Assembly: GCF_003259195.1 (NCBI RefSeq)
Contig: NZ_QJPK01000018.1
Location: 1 to 64,000 of the forward strand
DNA length: 64,000 bases
Direction: 5' to 3'
From: Paracoccus sediminilitoris
Lineage (GTDB): Bacteria; Pseudomonadota; Alphaproteobacteria; Rhodobacterales; Rhodobacteraceae
Each line of letters starts with the position of its first letter. Position 1 is the stretch's first letter. The notes below the pieces were generated by a model. It ran no database searches. It had not been told where the DNA came from and saw only the letters and a program-made list of their open reading frames with translations. Below are positions 54,647 through 63,092 of this stretch, one piece after another. Both the position numbers and the translations under genes were made by a program.

Positions 54647-55657
54647 TCATCCATCAGTCCCGGCACGCGCGACGCTGCGGGCAAGAGCCGAAATCAGGTC
54701 GGTGCGCGTCACGATGCCAGTGATCCGGTTGCCTTCGATGACGGTGACCGCATCGGTATCACCGTCCGCCAACAGGGGCAGCAGGGCACCGATGGGCGGC
54801 TTTGGTGCTGCGCCCGGACCGGTGACGCTCATGATGGTTTCGGCCGTTTCGGCTGTCTTACCGTCGCATTCCAGCATGCGCCGCAGGGCTGCTGAATAGC
54901 CCCAATTAAGCCGCAGGACATCTGTGCGGGCCCGAGCAATCAGGTGCATTTGGAAAACCACGCCCAGATAGGCACCGCCCTGCCCGACCACGGCAAAGAT
55001 GTGAAGCGATGCTGCCGAAACAGTTCTGCCACCTGCCCCAGGTAGGTTGTCGGACCAACGGTGACAAGGTTGCGGGACATGATGTCCTGGGCCACCAAGG
55101 GATTCGGGGCCTGTGCCGGCGCCTGAAGTTCGGCAGCCCCGATCAGCCGGGCCAGTTCTTCGACACCAGGACTGAAGGACTGGCTGTAGCGTTCCAGGGT
55201 ACCCGTCGAAGCTTTTTCAGACAGACCAAGCCGTCTGGACGGAATGCGATCCACCATATTGGCCCGTCCGGGATCGTTGAATTGCCGGAACGGATATCGC
55301 CGCCCCGTCAGCCGCGCGTAAAGCATCGCAATGATGACCATGCCAACCGCGATGGGGGCCAATGCGAACCAAAAGCCATGCTGCGCGACGACATCGGGGT
55401 TCATGGCAGCGGTCATGGCGACTGCGCCAGCCGGTGGATGCTCCGCACGACACAGAATCATCGCGACAATCGAGAGCCCAACAGCCAAAGCGATCCGCAG
55501 CGTAGGTTCCGGCACGGCAAGACAGACTGGCATGCCCACAAGGGCCGCGACAGTATTGCCGACGATGGCCGACCAGTGCCCCGATTCCGGCTCGCGGCGC
55601 CTCTTGGCCCGACACAGGGGCCACGGCCGGGCCGAGTGATTTGAGGATATTCAACAC
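54647..55657 (-). pseudogene. HPP-family membrane protein with CBS domains, two frameshifts
   Basis: Start at a GTG/TTG at 55657-55652 behind GGAGG. 'NILKSLGPAVAPVSGQEAPR' opens the HPP domain. An indel near 55570 moves the frame, after which 'GMPVCLAVPEPTLRIALAVG' and 'HPPAGAVAMTAAMNPDV' (the HPP motif) and the first CBS domain ('NPLVAQDIMSRNLVTVGPTT') follow. A second indel near 54990 leads to 'VGQGGAYLGVVFQ' and a second CBS domain ending 'VTVIEGNRITGIVTRTDLIS'. Apart from these two single-base shifts the sequence is well preserved, so this is a recent pseudogene or a sequencing problem. Confidence 0.82.
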
Positions 55658-56070
55658 TGAGCCTCCACTTTGCCGCTTGCCCAAAATTTCAGCAGTGCCT
55701 GAAAAGTGCAAGTGTTGATCGATCACCAATTCGACTGAAGACAATGGCTCTGTATAGACGAAGCTAATCTTTTGTTATCATGTTTTTTCAGGGCCTGATG
55801 AAGTTCATAAGCGTCCCGTGCCTGTAGTGTGATCCCGCCAATTCTTCACTGCCCCTGTCTGGGGGCGCCCGCCCATTCCGAGATGACTGATCTGGCATCG
55901 CTTCGAACTGCCGATGGGAACACCGAAATGTCTTTCTGTCCATGTCCCAGTTCATGGTCCTCGTTGACCAAAAAGCGCGATATCGAAAGGCCTCGGCTGC
56001 AAACAATTCATCCGCTACGAAATGGGAAGCGTGTTCAGTCAATTCACCACCTAAGCTATTGGTAAAAGAC
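55658..56070. other. Gene-free stretch of lower GC
   Basis: 413 bp with several short open frames on both strands that lack ribosome binding sites and recognisable homology. GC is visibly lower than in the core genes. I see no RNA gene or repeat in it. Confidence 0.4.
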
Positions 56071-56385
56071 CTATCTGTCTGCTTTGCGTGGGCCGGAAAT
56101 TGGAAACATGTCCTCACCGTATCGATGCAGCTTGATGTGATGGCGCCGGCAGAGCCATCTGATGTTCAGCGGCTCGTCATATCGATCATGGTGTGCATCC
56201 ACAGTTTCTGCGCCACAGACTTCGCAAGGTTCCTTCTGGATCTGCCCTGAAACCAGCGCTCTGTGCACCACAAGATGCGCTCGGTATTTGAGAGGATTAG
56301 CCCTGCGCCAATCGGCCTGCCTAGTGTTGCTTTTCAGCAGGACGGCGTCAACGTCATAGGTTGGATCATCAGATGGATCATGCAT
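56071..56385 (-). CDS. Small HNH-like zinc protein, phage/mobile type
   Basis: 104 aa from an ATG at 56385 (the frame is open up to 56529; the true start is uncertain and ribosome binding sites are weak). 'KEPCEVCGAETVDAHHDRYD' then 'LNIRWLCRRHHIKLHR' form a CxxC...HH...C..HH zinc cluster of the HNH/endonuclease VII type, common as small proteins in phages and integrative elements. Flanked by low-GC DNA and a fossil IS, so it is probably a mobile-element relic. Nuclease activity is not assured. Confidence 0.6.
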   Translation of the reverse strand: MHDPSDDPTYDVDAVLLKSNTRQADWRRANPLKYRAHLVVHRALVSGQIQKEPCEVCGAETVDAHHDRYDEPLNIRWLCRRHHIKLHRYGEDMFPISGPRKADR

Positions 56386-56873
56386 GGTCAAAATTCTCTT
56401 GTCGCCTGCGCAAGATGGGTCGTAGGAAACGCCTATCGACGCAGACCCAATTCCTGTTTCGGGCCCATTCCAACCTAATGACAAGCGGGACATTCCGAAA
56501 GCTTGTCCTGTGATGCAGACAGTTTCCAATCTGCGACTGAGCTACTTTGCGAACCTTGGGAAGATTTCCGGCTGGTTTGAGCGACTGCCGCGCTCCAGCG
56601 ATCGGTTCCGGTGCTTTTGAAGTGGATAAAGGTGGGCGCTGTCCGCCATATCGGTGCGGGGCCACCGGTATCTACAGCCGGCAGTCCATAGCACAATGGC
56701 AACCATTATCTGCGATCCTGTGTCTCCAAGGTGTAGATGGACGCATTCATACCTCACTGACCCGCCAGAGGCGCCCGATGATTAAGTTCATGGCCGCAAT
56801 GGACCGCGTGAACGTCCGGGAGTTACCAATGCCGTGACCTTTGCCGGCCGGGGAGATCCTGGGGCCATCGGGC
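56386..56873. other. Gene-free stretch next to the IS3 element
   Basis: 488 bp without a credible gene. Around 56505-56545 the minus strand contains a tRNA-like string (GTAGCTCAGT, then a GCAGA/TCTGC stem), but the loop sizes do not fit a tRNA. Short open frames show no known domain. Confidence 0.4.
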
Positions 56874-56940
56874 TGACCTGCCCCCCGCGAAATCCCTCAC
56901 CGTATTGTAGAGTCTTTGCCAACTTTGAAGGAGCAGACGA

Positions 56941-57158
56941 ATGCGAAAGGGCCGCTTTACCGAGGCGCAGATTATCGGGATGCTCAAGGAGCAGGAGGCT
57001 GGCATGCCGACAGCGGAGTTGTGCCGCAGGCATTGCCTTGCACCGCCACCTTCGACAATCTGAAAGCCAAGTATGGCGGCATGGAAGTGTCGGATGCGAA
57101 GAGGCTGAAGGCGCTGGCGGCCGAGAATACCAAGCTTAAGAAGCTGCTGGCCGAGTAG
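56941..57158 (+). pseudogene. IS3 OrfA remnant
   Basis: ATG at 56941: 'MRKGRFTEAQIIGMLKEQEA' then 'GMPTAELCRRHCLAP' (helix-turn-helix of OrfA), which stops early. The following part 'KAKYGGMEVSDAKRLKALAA' and 'ENTKLKKLLAE' (leucine zipper) is in the next frame and ends in a TAG at about 57158. One frameshift, hence non-functional. Confidence 0.85.
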
Positions 57159-58054
57159 ATGATGGATGTCTCGGCGCTGAAGGAGATGCCGGGAAAAACT
57201 TCCAAGGCCCGGTGCGCGGCGTCGCGCCGTGGATTGGGCCATGACACGAGACAGGGATAACGACAGCGACGTACCAGCGCTTTGGTAGGAGTCGATCCGC
57301 GTGTGTATCGACGAGCGCCAGCGCGATCGGAGGACACTGACCTGCGGACCCAACTGAAAAATCTGTCGTCGGAACGACGGCGGTTCGGCTATCGGCGGCT
57401 GCATCTTCTGCTGCGGCGCGAGGGCTGGTCGGTGAACTGGAAGACGCTGTATCGCATCTACAAAGAGGAAGGCCTTATCATGCGCAAACGTGGTGGCCGA
57501 AAGCGCGCCTCGGGCACCAGAGCGCCGATGGCCATTCCGCAGGGGTCAAACCAGCGGTGGAGCCTGGACTTCGTGTCCGACAGCCTGTCCAGCGAACGTC
57601 GGTTCCAGATATTGAACGTGATCAATCATTTCAGCCGGGAGTGTCTGGCAGCCGTTGTCGACACGTCACTCTCGGGCATCCGCGTCGGTCGCGAGTTGAG
57701 CAAGATTGCCGAGGTCAGGGGCTATCCCTGCATGGCGGTCAGCGACAGCGGCACAGAGCTGACCAGAAATGCAATCCTGAAGTGGCAGGAGGACCGCTAG
57801 GTCGAGTGTTATTACATCGCGCCAGGCAAGCCTATGCGAGACACGGGTTCGTTGAGCCCTTCAATGGAAGGATGCGCGATGAACTCTTGAACGAGCACCT
57901 CTTCGACATCTTGCGCCATGCCCGCAATTTAGTGGCAGCAGGGCGCGATGACTTCAACCACCACCGCCCGCACTCAAGCCTCGCTGGCCTGACACTGCGG
58001 GAATATGCAATCCGGTCAAGCGAAAACCAAAACAAGAACAGAGCTGACTTATAA
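57159..58054 (+). pseudogene. IS3 OrfB transposase remnant
   Basis: Blocks in several frames: 'MDVSALKEMPGK', then from 57282 'ALVGVDPRVYRRAPARSED', 'RRRFGYRRLHLLLRREGWSV', and the DDE core 'QRWSLDFVSDSL' (first Asp) and 'PCMAVSDSGTELT' (second Asp). A TAG at 57798-57800 and a frameshift separate these from the catalytic Glu region 'GFVEPFNGRMRDELLNEHLF' and the end 'HHRPHSSLAGLTLREYA'. Several inactivating changes. Confidence 0.87.
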
Positions 58055-58177
58055 ATGAGGACCCTCTGCGGAGCAGATCATTTGATAAGTGCGCAGTCGC
58101 ATGATCACCACGCCCATTTGATCAACCGGCGTATTTTGTAAATTGCGGGGCAGATCGCGCTGCATTAGCTGGGTTTG

Positions 58178-59614
58178 ATGGCATACCAGATTACCGATCC
58201 CATCGGCCCGATCCTTTTTCTCGATGACCTCGCGGATGGGGTGCTATCGCTGTCTGCCCTCTTCATCACGGCCAAGGGAGACGAACCGCCGCCTATAGAA
58301 AGCGCAGCCGGAACGGCAGACGCCGTCACGTTGGCCGATCACTACCCCTATGCCACGGTCTGGCGGGCACGCTTTTCCTTGCCTGCCGATCGGCCCTCCT
58401 CCTATCGCTGGAACGGCGTCGAATATGACGTGGCTGGCGATCTGACCGGTGATCTGCGCCTGGCCTATGTCTCTTGCAATGGCGAAGAGGTCGGCGACAT
58501 GCTGCGCGAAGGGTCCGAGCGCAACGCCATGTGGTCGCGCCTGCGCGACGAACATCGCCGCCAGCCTTTTTCGCTGATGCTACACGGTGGGGACCAGGTC
58601 TATGCCGATGAGGTGACGCAGGGCCATGACCTGAGCCATGATTGGCCGGATCGGATACCCGCCGATCCCTCGCCCGACGCGATGGTTAGCCTGCGGCAAC
58701 ACCTCCGCGACCGCTTTTTCGAACGCTATGCTGCACTCTGTGCCGCGCCCGAACTGGCTTGGGTGGCCGCGCGGGTGCCCTCGCTGATGCAGTGGGACGA
58801 CCATGATATTTGCGACGGATGGGGGTCCCTGCCGCAATCGCGCACCAATTCGGCTATCGGCCAGACCCTGTTCGCCGTCGCGCGAGAGAGTTTCCTGTTG
58901 TTTCAGCACGCAGCGGTGCAGGGAGATCTGCCCGGGCGCTTTGGTGATCATTCCGGCGCGCATTTGGGGTGGTGCATCCGAGCAAACGGACTGCGCATTC
59001 TGGCACCTGATCTGCGCTCGGAACGAACCCGCCAGGATATCATGGGGCCCGGTGGTTGGGCCATGATGGAGGCAGAGGCGCAGAAAAACCAGCAAGGTCA
59101 TACGCTTCTGATGTCCAGCGTCCCACTTCTGGGTCCGCGGATGTCGCTGTTGGAAATGCTGATGGTCGCGATTCCGCGGATGCAAAAATACGAGGATGAT
59201 CTGCGTGATCAATGGCAAAGCCGGGCGCATCGGGACGAATGGCGGCGGATGCTGACCCTTGTTCGGGACATGGCAGAGCGCGACGGTCACAACATCACTG
59301 CTATCTCGGGCGAGATTCATTTGGCGACACGCGCAGTGATGAATTTGGACAGCGGCCGACATCTTCATCAGCTGGTCGCTTCGGGCATTACCCACCGCGC
59401 GCCCCCGAAAGGCTGGGCACGGTTTCTGGGTGCGCTTGCATCGCTTGGAGAGAACCCCCTGCCAGGCCATCCCATCACCATCGCACCACTGCCGGGACAG
59501 CGCACGCGCTACACGGCCGAACGCAATTACCTAATGCTGGAACGGACATCGGGGGCGTGGCGGGCGCAGTGGGATCTGGAACAAAGCGGTGTGACGGATC
59601 AACTGGTGCTATGA
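58178..59614 (+). CDS. PhoD-like metallophosphatase
   Basis: 478 aa from an ATG at 58178 (a TTG lies directly before it; the ribosome binding site is weak). Metal-binding motifs of the PhoD-like family: 'RLAYVSCNGEE', 'LMLHGGDQVYADE', 'QWDDHDICDGWGS' and 'HNITAISGEIHLATRA'. There is no Tat or Sec signal, unlike secreted PhoD alkaline phosphatases. It belongs to the cytoplasmic, calcium- or iron-dependent-looking branch of unknown substrate. It begins about 100 bp after the fossil IS. Confidence 0.88.
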   Translation: MAYQITDPIGPILFLDDLADGVLSLSALFITAKGDEPPPIESAAGTADAVTLADHYPYATVWRARFSLPADRPSSYRWNGVEYDVAGDLTGDLRLAYVSCNGEEVGDMLREGSERNAMWSRLRDEHRRQPFSLMLHGGDQVYADEVTQGHDLSHDWPDRIPADPSPDAMVSLRQHLRDRFFERYAALCAAPELAWVAARVPSLMQWDDHDICDGWGSLPQSRTNSAIGQTLFAVARESFLLFQHAAVQGDLPGRFGDHSGAHLGWCIRANGLRILAPDLRSERTRQDIMGPGGWAMMEAEAQKNQQGHTLLMSSVPLLGPRMSLLEMLMVAIPRMQKYEDDLRDQWQSRAHRDEWRRMLTLVRDMAERDGHNITAISGEIHLATRAVMNLDSGRHLHQLVASGITHRAPPKGWARFLGALASLGENPLPGHPITIAPLPGQRTRYTAERNYLMLERTSGAWRAQWDLEQSGVTDQLVL

Positions 59615-60156
59615 GGTGAAGCGTCGCCAGCCAGCGCCAGAACTTTCTCTATCAGAGCCAGGATAGCGTTGTTGCTGCTGAGGTAATTGCGACAGATATG
59701 CCTCGGCGCAACTATGACGAAGCGTGGTTAAGCCTTACCACCCTTTTTAGCTCAGCAAGAATGATTCGGTATCGCCGTTTGCAGCGCCGCATGCCGGATT
59801 TCAAACCCTGTTTCGAGGCATCCGCCCGGGGCGACAACGTGTTACCCTCTAGCCTTTTGGCCTCTCGCAGCCACGCCTCCGATGCCCCGCAGGCCGGCCT
59901 GCATTCTCCAGTCGCCGCGACCATGCGCCCGGTCTTTTCTCAGGATGCCACTCCGCGCCCGGAAAACCGATGCAACTTCTGGCGACATGGTGACACCTCG
60001 GGATATTCCTTGAACCGTTTTGGGAACTCCTTCATATTGCAGCATGGCGCAGCGTCCACTGTGCCGGATCTCCGGTGACCGGGCCCCTCTGGCGAATGTG
60101 GCGGCGCATTCGTGATGTCGGCATCAATTCGAGACGCGCCGCAGGACATTCACGTC
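59615..60156. other. Intergenic region after the PhoD-like gene
   Basis: 542 bp. It holds a terminator-like hairpin with T5 at 59724-59748. Short open frames up to 126 codons have no homology signs. The end contains the ribosome binding site region of the DUF475 gene (AGGA at 60143-60146). Confidence 0.45.
59724..59748 (+). terminator. Terminator-like hairpin with T tract
   Basis: GTGGTTAAG and CTTACCAC form an 8-pair stem with one bulged T and a 1-nt spacer (tight loop), followed by CCTTTTT. It is 110 bp after the PhoD-like stop, so it may end that transcript. Confidence 0.45.
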
Positions 60157-61218
60157 ATGACACTAAATTCGACCAAGGCGCGCAGCATGGCGCGCTATTT
60201 CCGGTGGGCACTGGTCACCACCGTCATCGGCCTTCTGCTGGGCGCATTCCTGGGCTGGCAGACGACGGGCAGCCTCGGGGGCATGGCCAGCATCTTCTTT
60301 ATCTGCGCGGTTCTGGCCGTGCTCGAGATCTCGCTGTCGTTCGACAACGCAATCGTCAACGCGAACAAGCTCAAGACCATGTCGCCGGTCTGGCAAAGGC
60401 GATTTTTAACCTGGGGCATCCTGATCGCCGTCTTCGGCATGCGGATCGTTTTTCCGCTTCTGATCGTCGTGATCGCAGCCGGCATCGGGCCTTGGCAGGC
60501 CATCGTCATGGCGGCATCCGAACCGGCCGAATACGCGCGCATCATGCACGAGGCCCATCTGCCGATCGCTGCCTTCGGCGGCACATTCCTTTTGATGGTC
60601 GGGCTGAATTTCTTCTTCGACCACGAAAAGGACGTGCATTGGGTCCGGTGGCTGGAATCGCGGATGCAGCAATATGCCACCATTCGTGGCGTGGAAGTCG
60701 CCATCGCGCTTGTCGCGGTGATCGGATTTTCGCGGCTTCTTGATCCTGTAGAGGGCGAGGTCTTCATGCACGCGGCCATCTGGGGGCTGCTGACATTCCT
60801 GCTGGTCGAGGTTCTGGGCGGCTTTCTGGACCAGTCCCAGCAGACGCTTCGGGCGGGTGCACAGGGCGGCGTCGGGGCCTTCCTCTACCTTGAGGTTTTG
60901 GACGCATCCTTCAGTTTCGACGGCGTGATCGGCGCCTTCGCATTGTCGCAGAACCTGTTCGTCATCGCGATCGGTCTGGGGATCGGCGCCATGTATGTGC
61001 GATCCATGACGATCATGCTGGTGGAAAAGGGTACCTTGGCCGAATACCGCTATCTTGAGCATGGGGCGTTCTGGGCGATCATCGCGCTGTCGATCATCAT
61101 GTATTCTCAGGCCTTGGTTCACATCCCCGAAGTGATTACCGGACTTGGCGGGGCCACACTGATCGGACTGTCCCTGTGGTCGTCGATCCGGCTCAACCGC
61201 CGCGAGGCGCTTGCCTGA
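60157..61218 (+). CDS. DUF475/TerC-like integral membrane protein
   Basis: 353 aa from an ATG at 60157 with AGGA ten bases upstream (starts at 60115 and 60187 are also possible). About nine membrane helices. 'ICAVLAVLEISLSFDNAIVN' and, in the second half, 'LEVLDASFSFDGVIGAFALS' carry the repeated acidic E...SFD(N/G) motif of the TerC/LysE-like fold, probably an ion-binding site. The DUF475 family is linked with tellurite or metal stress resistance; transport of manganese or another cation is a possibility, not shown. Confidence 0.88.
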   Translation: MTLNSTKARSMARYFRWALVTTVIGLLLGAFLGWQTTGSLGGMASIFFICAVLAVLEISLSFDNAIVNANKLKTMSPVWQRRFLTWGILIAVFGMRIVFPLLIVVIAAGIGPWQAIVMAASEPAEYARIMHEAHLPIAAFGGTFLLMVGLNFFFDHEKDVHWVRWLESRMQQYATIRGVEVAIALVAVIGFSRLLDPVEGEVFMHAAIWGLLTFLLVEVLGGFLDQSQQTLRAGAQGGVGAFLYLEVLDASFSFDGVIGAFALSQNLFVIAIGLGIGAMYVRSMTIMLVEKGTLAEYRYLEHGAFWAIIALSIIMYSQALVHIPEVITGLGGATLIGLSLWSSIRLNRREALA

Positions 61219-61271
61219 ACCGCGAAACATGATGTCCGGCCGGATCGCAGGACATCATGCCCTGCCGCTTG

Positions 61272-61982
61272 TCAGAATGCGGTCGGGTGTTGGTGATGCC
61301 GGGCAGCGTCGGCCTCGATCTGCTGGGCCACCAGGTGCTGCAACTGCCAGATATAGGGGTCGTGAATGCCCAATTGGGCAAGCCCCCGCACGGTGCGCAG
61401 CAGATATTCCGCGCCTGATCCGGCGGCCCCCGCCGCCCGGGCCAGGCGTCGCGCCTGGTCTTCGATGGACAAATCCGCCGTGGGTGTGTCGATGGGATCG
61501 GCATAGAAGGTCAGGGCATCCTGAACGCCCCCTTCCGTCTGGACCTGAATCCAGCGGGCATTCGCCGCCAGTTCGTGGGCGACCAGCTCTCTGCGCAAGA
61601 TCGCGCGCAGAGATTCCCGCTCGGTTCCTTCGGCGATATCCAGCAGCAATCCATCGCAGCTGCCCCCCGAGGCCAAGGCCAGCATCAGTCCCGGTTGATC
61701 GGGCGACCCGCGGAAATGGTCCAGCGAGATCGAAAAGCGGCGGTGCCAGCCCAAGGCCGTGGCCCGGCGTTCCGACTGGACGGCAAAGCCTGGATTCCAG
61801 ATCAGCGATCCATAGGCAAAGATCGGCACGGGTCCCGTGCGGCCTGCGGTCAGCATATCTGCAAGCCGGTCCAGGTCCTCATCCTCCAGCAGACGCCAGG
61901 CGGGATTGTGCAACGGGCCGTCGATCGGCGCGATGCGCGCCACATGTTCGTCGGACAGAAGTATGGGACATAGGTCGGTCAT
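61272..61982 (-). CDS. ChaC-like gamma-glutamylcyclotransferase
   Basis: 236 aa from an ATG at 61982 with AAGGTG upstream. 'GPVPIFAYGSLIWNPGFAVQ' is the YGSL substrate motif; 'RATALGWHRRFSISLDHFRG', 'GLLLDIAEG' and the catalytic Glu in 'RAILRRELVAHE' follow; 'GIHDPYIWQLQHLVAQQIEA' is the C-terminal family block. ChaC proteins cleave glutathione to 5-oxoproline and Cys-Gly in the cytoplasm. Confidence 0.9.
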   Translation of the reverse strand: MTDLCPILLSDEHVARIAPIDGPLHNPAWRLLEDEDLDRLADMLTAGRTGPVPIFAYGSLIWNPGFAVQSERRATALGWHRRFSISLDHFRGSPDQPGLMLALASGGSCDGLLLDIAEGTERESLRAILRRELVAHELAANARWIQVQTEGGVQDALTFYADPIDTPTADLSIEDQARRLARAAGAAGSGAEYLLRTVRGLAQLGIHDPYIWQLQHLVAQQIEADAARHHQHPTAF

Positions 61983-62054
61983 GCGGACACCTTGCAACGG
62001 GGCAGTCGATTTCCGCCTATGTCCCAAGCGCGGCCCGATAGGTCAATGCCGCGT

Positions 62055-62567
62055 TCAGCGTCCGGTGACACCCTCCAGGGGCGGCAAGGGACGCGGGCGG
62101 GTCACCAGTTCGGGACGGCGCCGTTCGTAGAAAGCGTTGCCGCCGGTCGTCAGGACATAATGCATGTTGTTGTAATTGGCGCGGTAGGTCGCCGTGTGAA
62201 AGAATTGGGCCTGCGCGATATAGGGATGGCGTTCACCCCGCAACACCGAGATGGCGGCCGAGCGGATCATCGGCGCCGAGCGGCTGTCCATCTTGCGGCT
62301 CATCACGCCGGGCGCAAACTGGTTTTTCTGCGCAACGACCCCGCAGACCGAGTTGGGGTATTTGGACGATGCGACGCGGTTCATCACCACGCTTCCCACC
62401 GCGATCATCCCGTCGCGGCTGGACCGGTTGGATTCGAAATACATCGCCCGTTCCATGCATTCCAACGAGCTTTTGCGTCGGAAACCGCTGCTGTCGCCTC
62501 CGCAGGCGGTCAATATCATCGTTGCGGCAAGCGCGACCGCGACCTGCACCCTGGTTCCTGTGATCAT
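62055..62567 (-). CDS. SleB-like cell wall hydrolase, probable lipoprotein
   Basis: 170 aa. A lipoprotein signal with lipobox 'LTAC' near residue 22 is followed by a Hydrolase_2 (SleB-like) domain: 'LECMERAMYFESNRSSRDGM', with the catalytic Glu, 'AVGSVVMNRVASSKYPNSVC' and 'AQFFHTATYRANYNNMHYVL'. It would cleave peptidoglycan in the periplasm, as in growth or wall remodelling. Monocistronic by position. Confidence 0.9.
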   Translation of the reverse strand: MITGTRVQVAVALAATMILTACGGDSSGFRRKSSLECMERAMYFESNRSSRDGMIAVGSVVMNRVASSKYPNSVCGVVAQKNQFAPGVMSRKMDSRSAPMIRSAAISVLRGERHPYIAQAQFFHTATYRANYNNMHYVLTTGGNAFYERRRPELVTRPRPLPPLEGVTGR

Positions 62568-62640
62568 GCCTTGGCCCCGTTCCGCCGCTTATGCGGTCTG
62601 TTTCACCCGGCAGGTTAGCAGGATAGGATCGGATGCATCA

Positions 62641-62669
62641 ATGCCCGACAGCAAGCTGCCGGCGGGCAT
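62641..62669 (-). terminator. Hairpin after the ABM-fold gene
   Basis: Imperfect inverted repeat with ATGCCCG and CGGGCAT at the ends and CAGC-AA-GCTG at the tip, 15 bp after the stop of the minus-strand gene upstream. No T tract. Confidence 0.35.
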
Positions 62670-62684
62670 CGACGCCGCCACGCC

Positions 62685-62978
62685 TCAGGTACCGAATGGC
62701 TTGAGGATGTCGACCTGCGAGGCGCCCCCTTCGGCGATGTCCTTCAGGATGGCATTGAAGGCGGTCGTGTGGGGCATGTCGATATGCGCCCGGAACGCGG
62801 CTTCGTCGCGGTATTGTTCGAAGATCACGATCTTTGACCCGTCGATCTCGACATAGGTGTCAAAGCAGATGTTGCCCGGTTCGGCGCGGACATCAAGGAT
62901 CAGCTGGTCCAGCAGCCTGGACAGATAGTCGGCTTGGCCTGCTGCGGGGCGGATCGATGCGACAACGGTGATGGTCAA
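62685..62978 (-). CDS. ABM-fold (antibiotic biosynthesis monooxygenase) small protein
   Basis: 97 aa from a TTG at 62978, which has AGGAG six bases upstream; the longer open frame upstream lacks homology. 'TITVVASIRPAAGQADYLSR', 'EPGNICFDTYVEIDGSKIVI' and 'FEQYRDEAAFRAHIDMPHTT' are the three strands and helix of the dimeric alpha-beta barrel ABM fold (YgiN-like). Such proteins act as cofactor-free quinol or quinone monooxygenases or simply bind small molecules. Substrate unknown. Confidence 0.87.
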   Translation of the reverse strand: MTITVVASIRPAAGQADYLSRLLDQLILDVRAEPGNICFDTYVEIDGSKIVIFEQYRDEAAFRAHIDMPHTTAFNAILKDIAEGGASQVDILKPFGT

Positions 62979-63092
62979 TTTCTGCTCCTGCGTGGATGCC
63001 GTGATTTCGGCATTTTGATCTTGATCAGGGGCTTTGCACCCCATTTCAAAACTTGCAATGGCGTAGTCAAAAAACCTACGTGACCGGGCCGG

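Larger units (their letters stand above)
56874..58080 (+). mobile_element. Fossil IS3-family insertion sequence
   Basis: About 1.2 kb, the size of an IS3-family element. The left end TGACCTGCCCCCCG (56874-56887) is a typical IS3 terminus. The right end CGGAGCAGATCA (58069-58080) is an imperfect complement of it. Inside are orfA and orfB remnants with DDE transposase motifs. No flanking target duplication can be seen, and both reading frames are broken, so the copy is old and immobile by itself. Confidence 0.85.

Noticed and set aside
56500..56560. tRNA-like string (GTAGCTCAGT followed by a GCAGA/TCTGC stem, minus strand)
   Set aside because: The anticodon-like loop has ten bases and no acceptor or T-arm pairing could be made, so it is not a tRNA; at most a relic.
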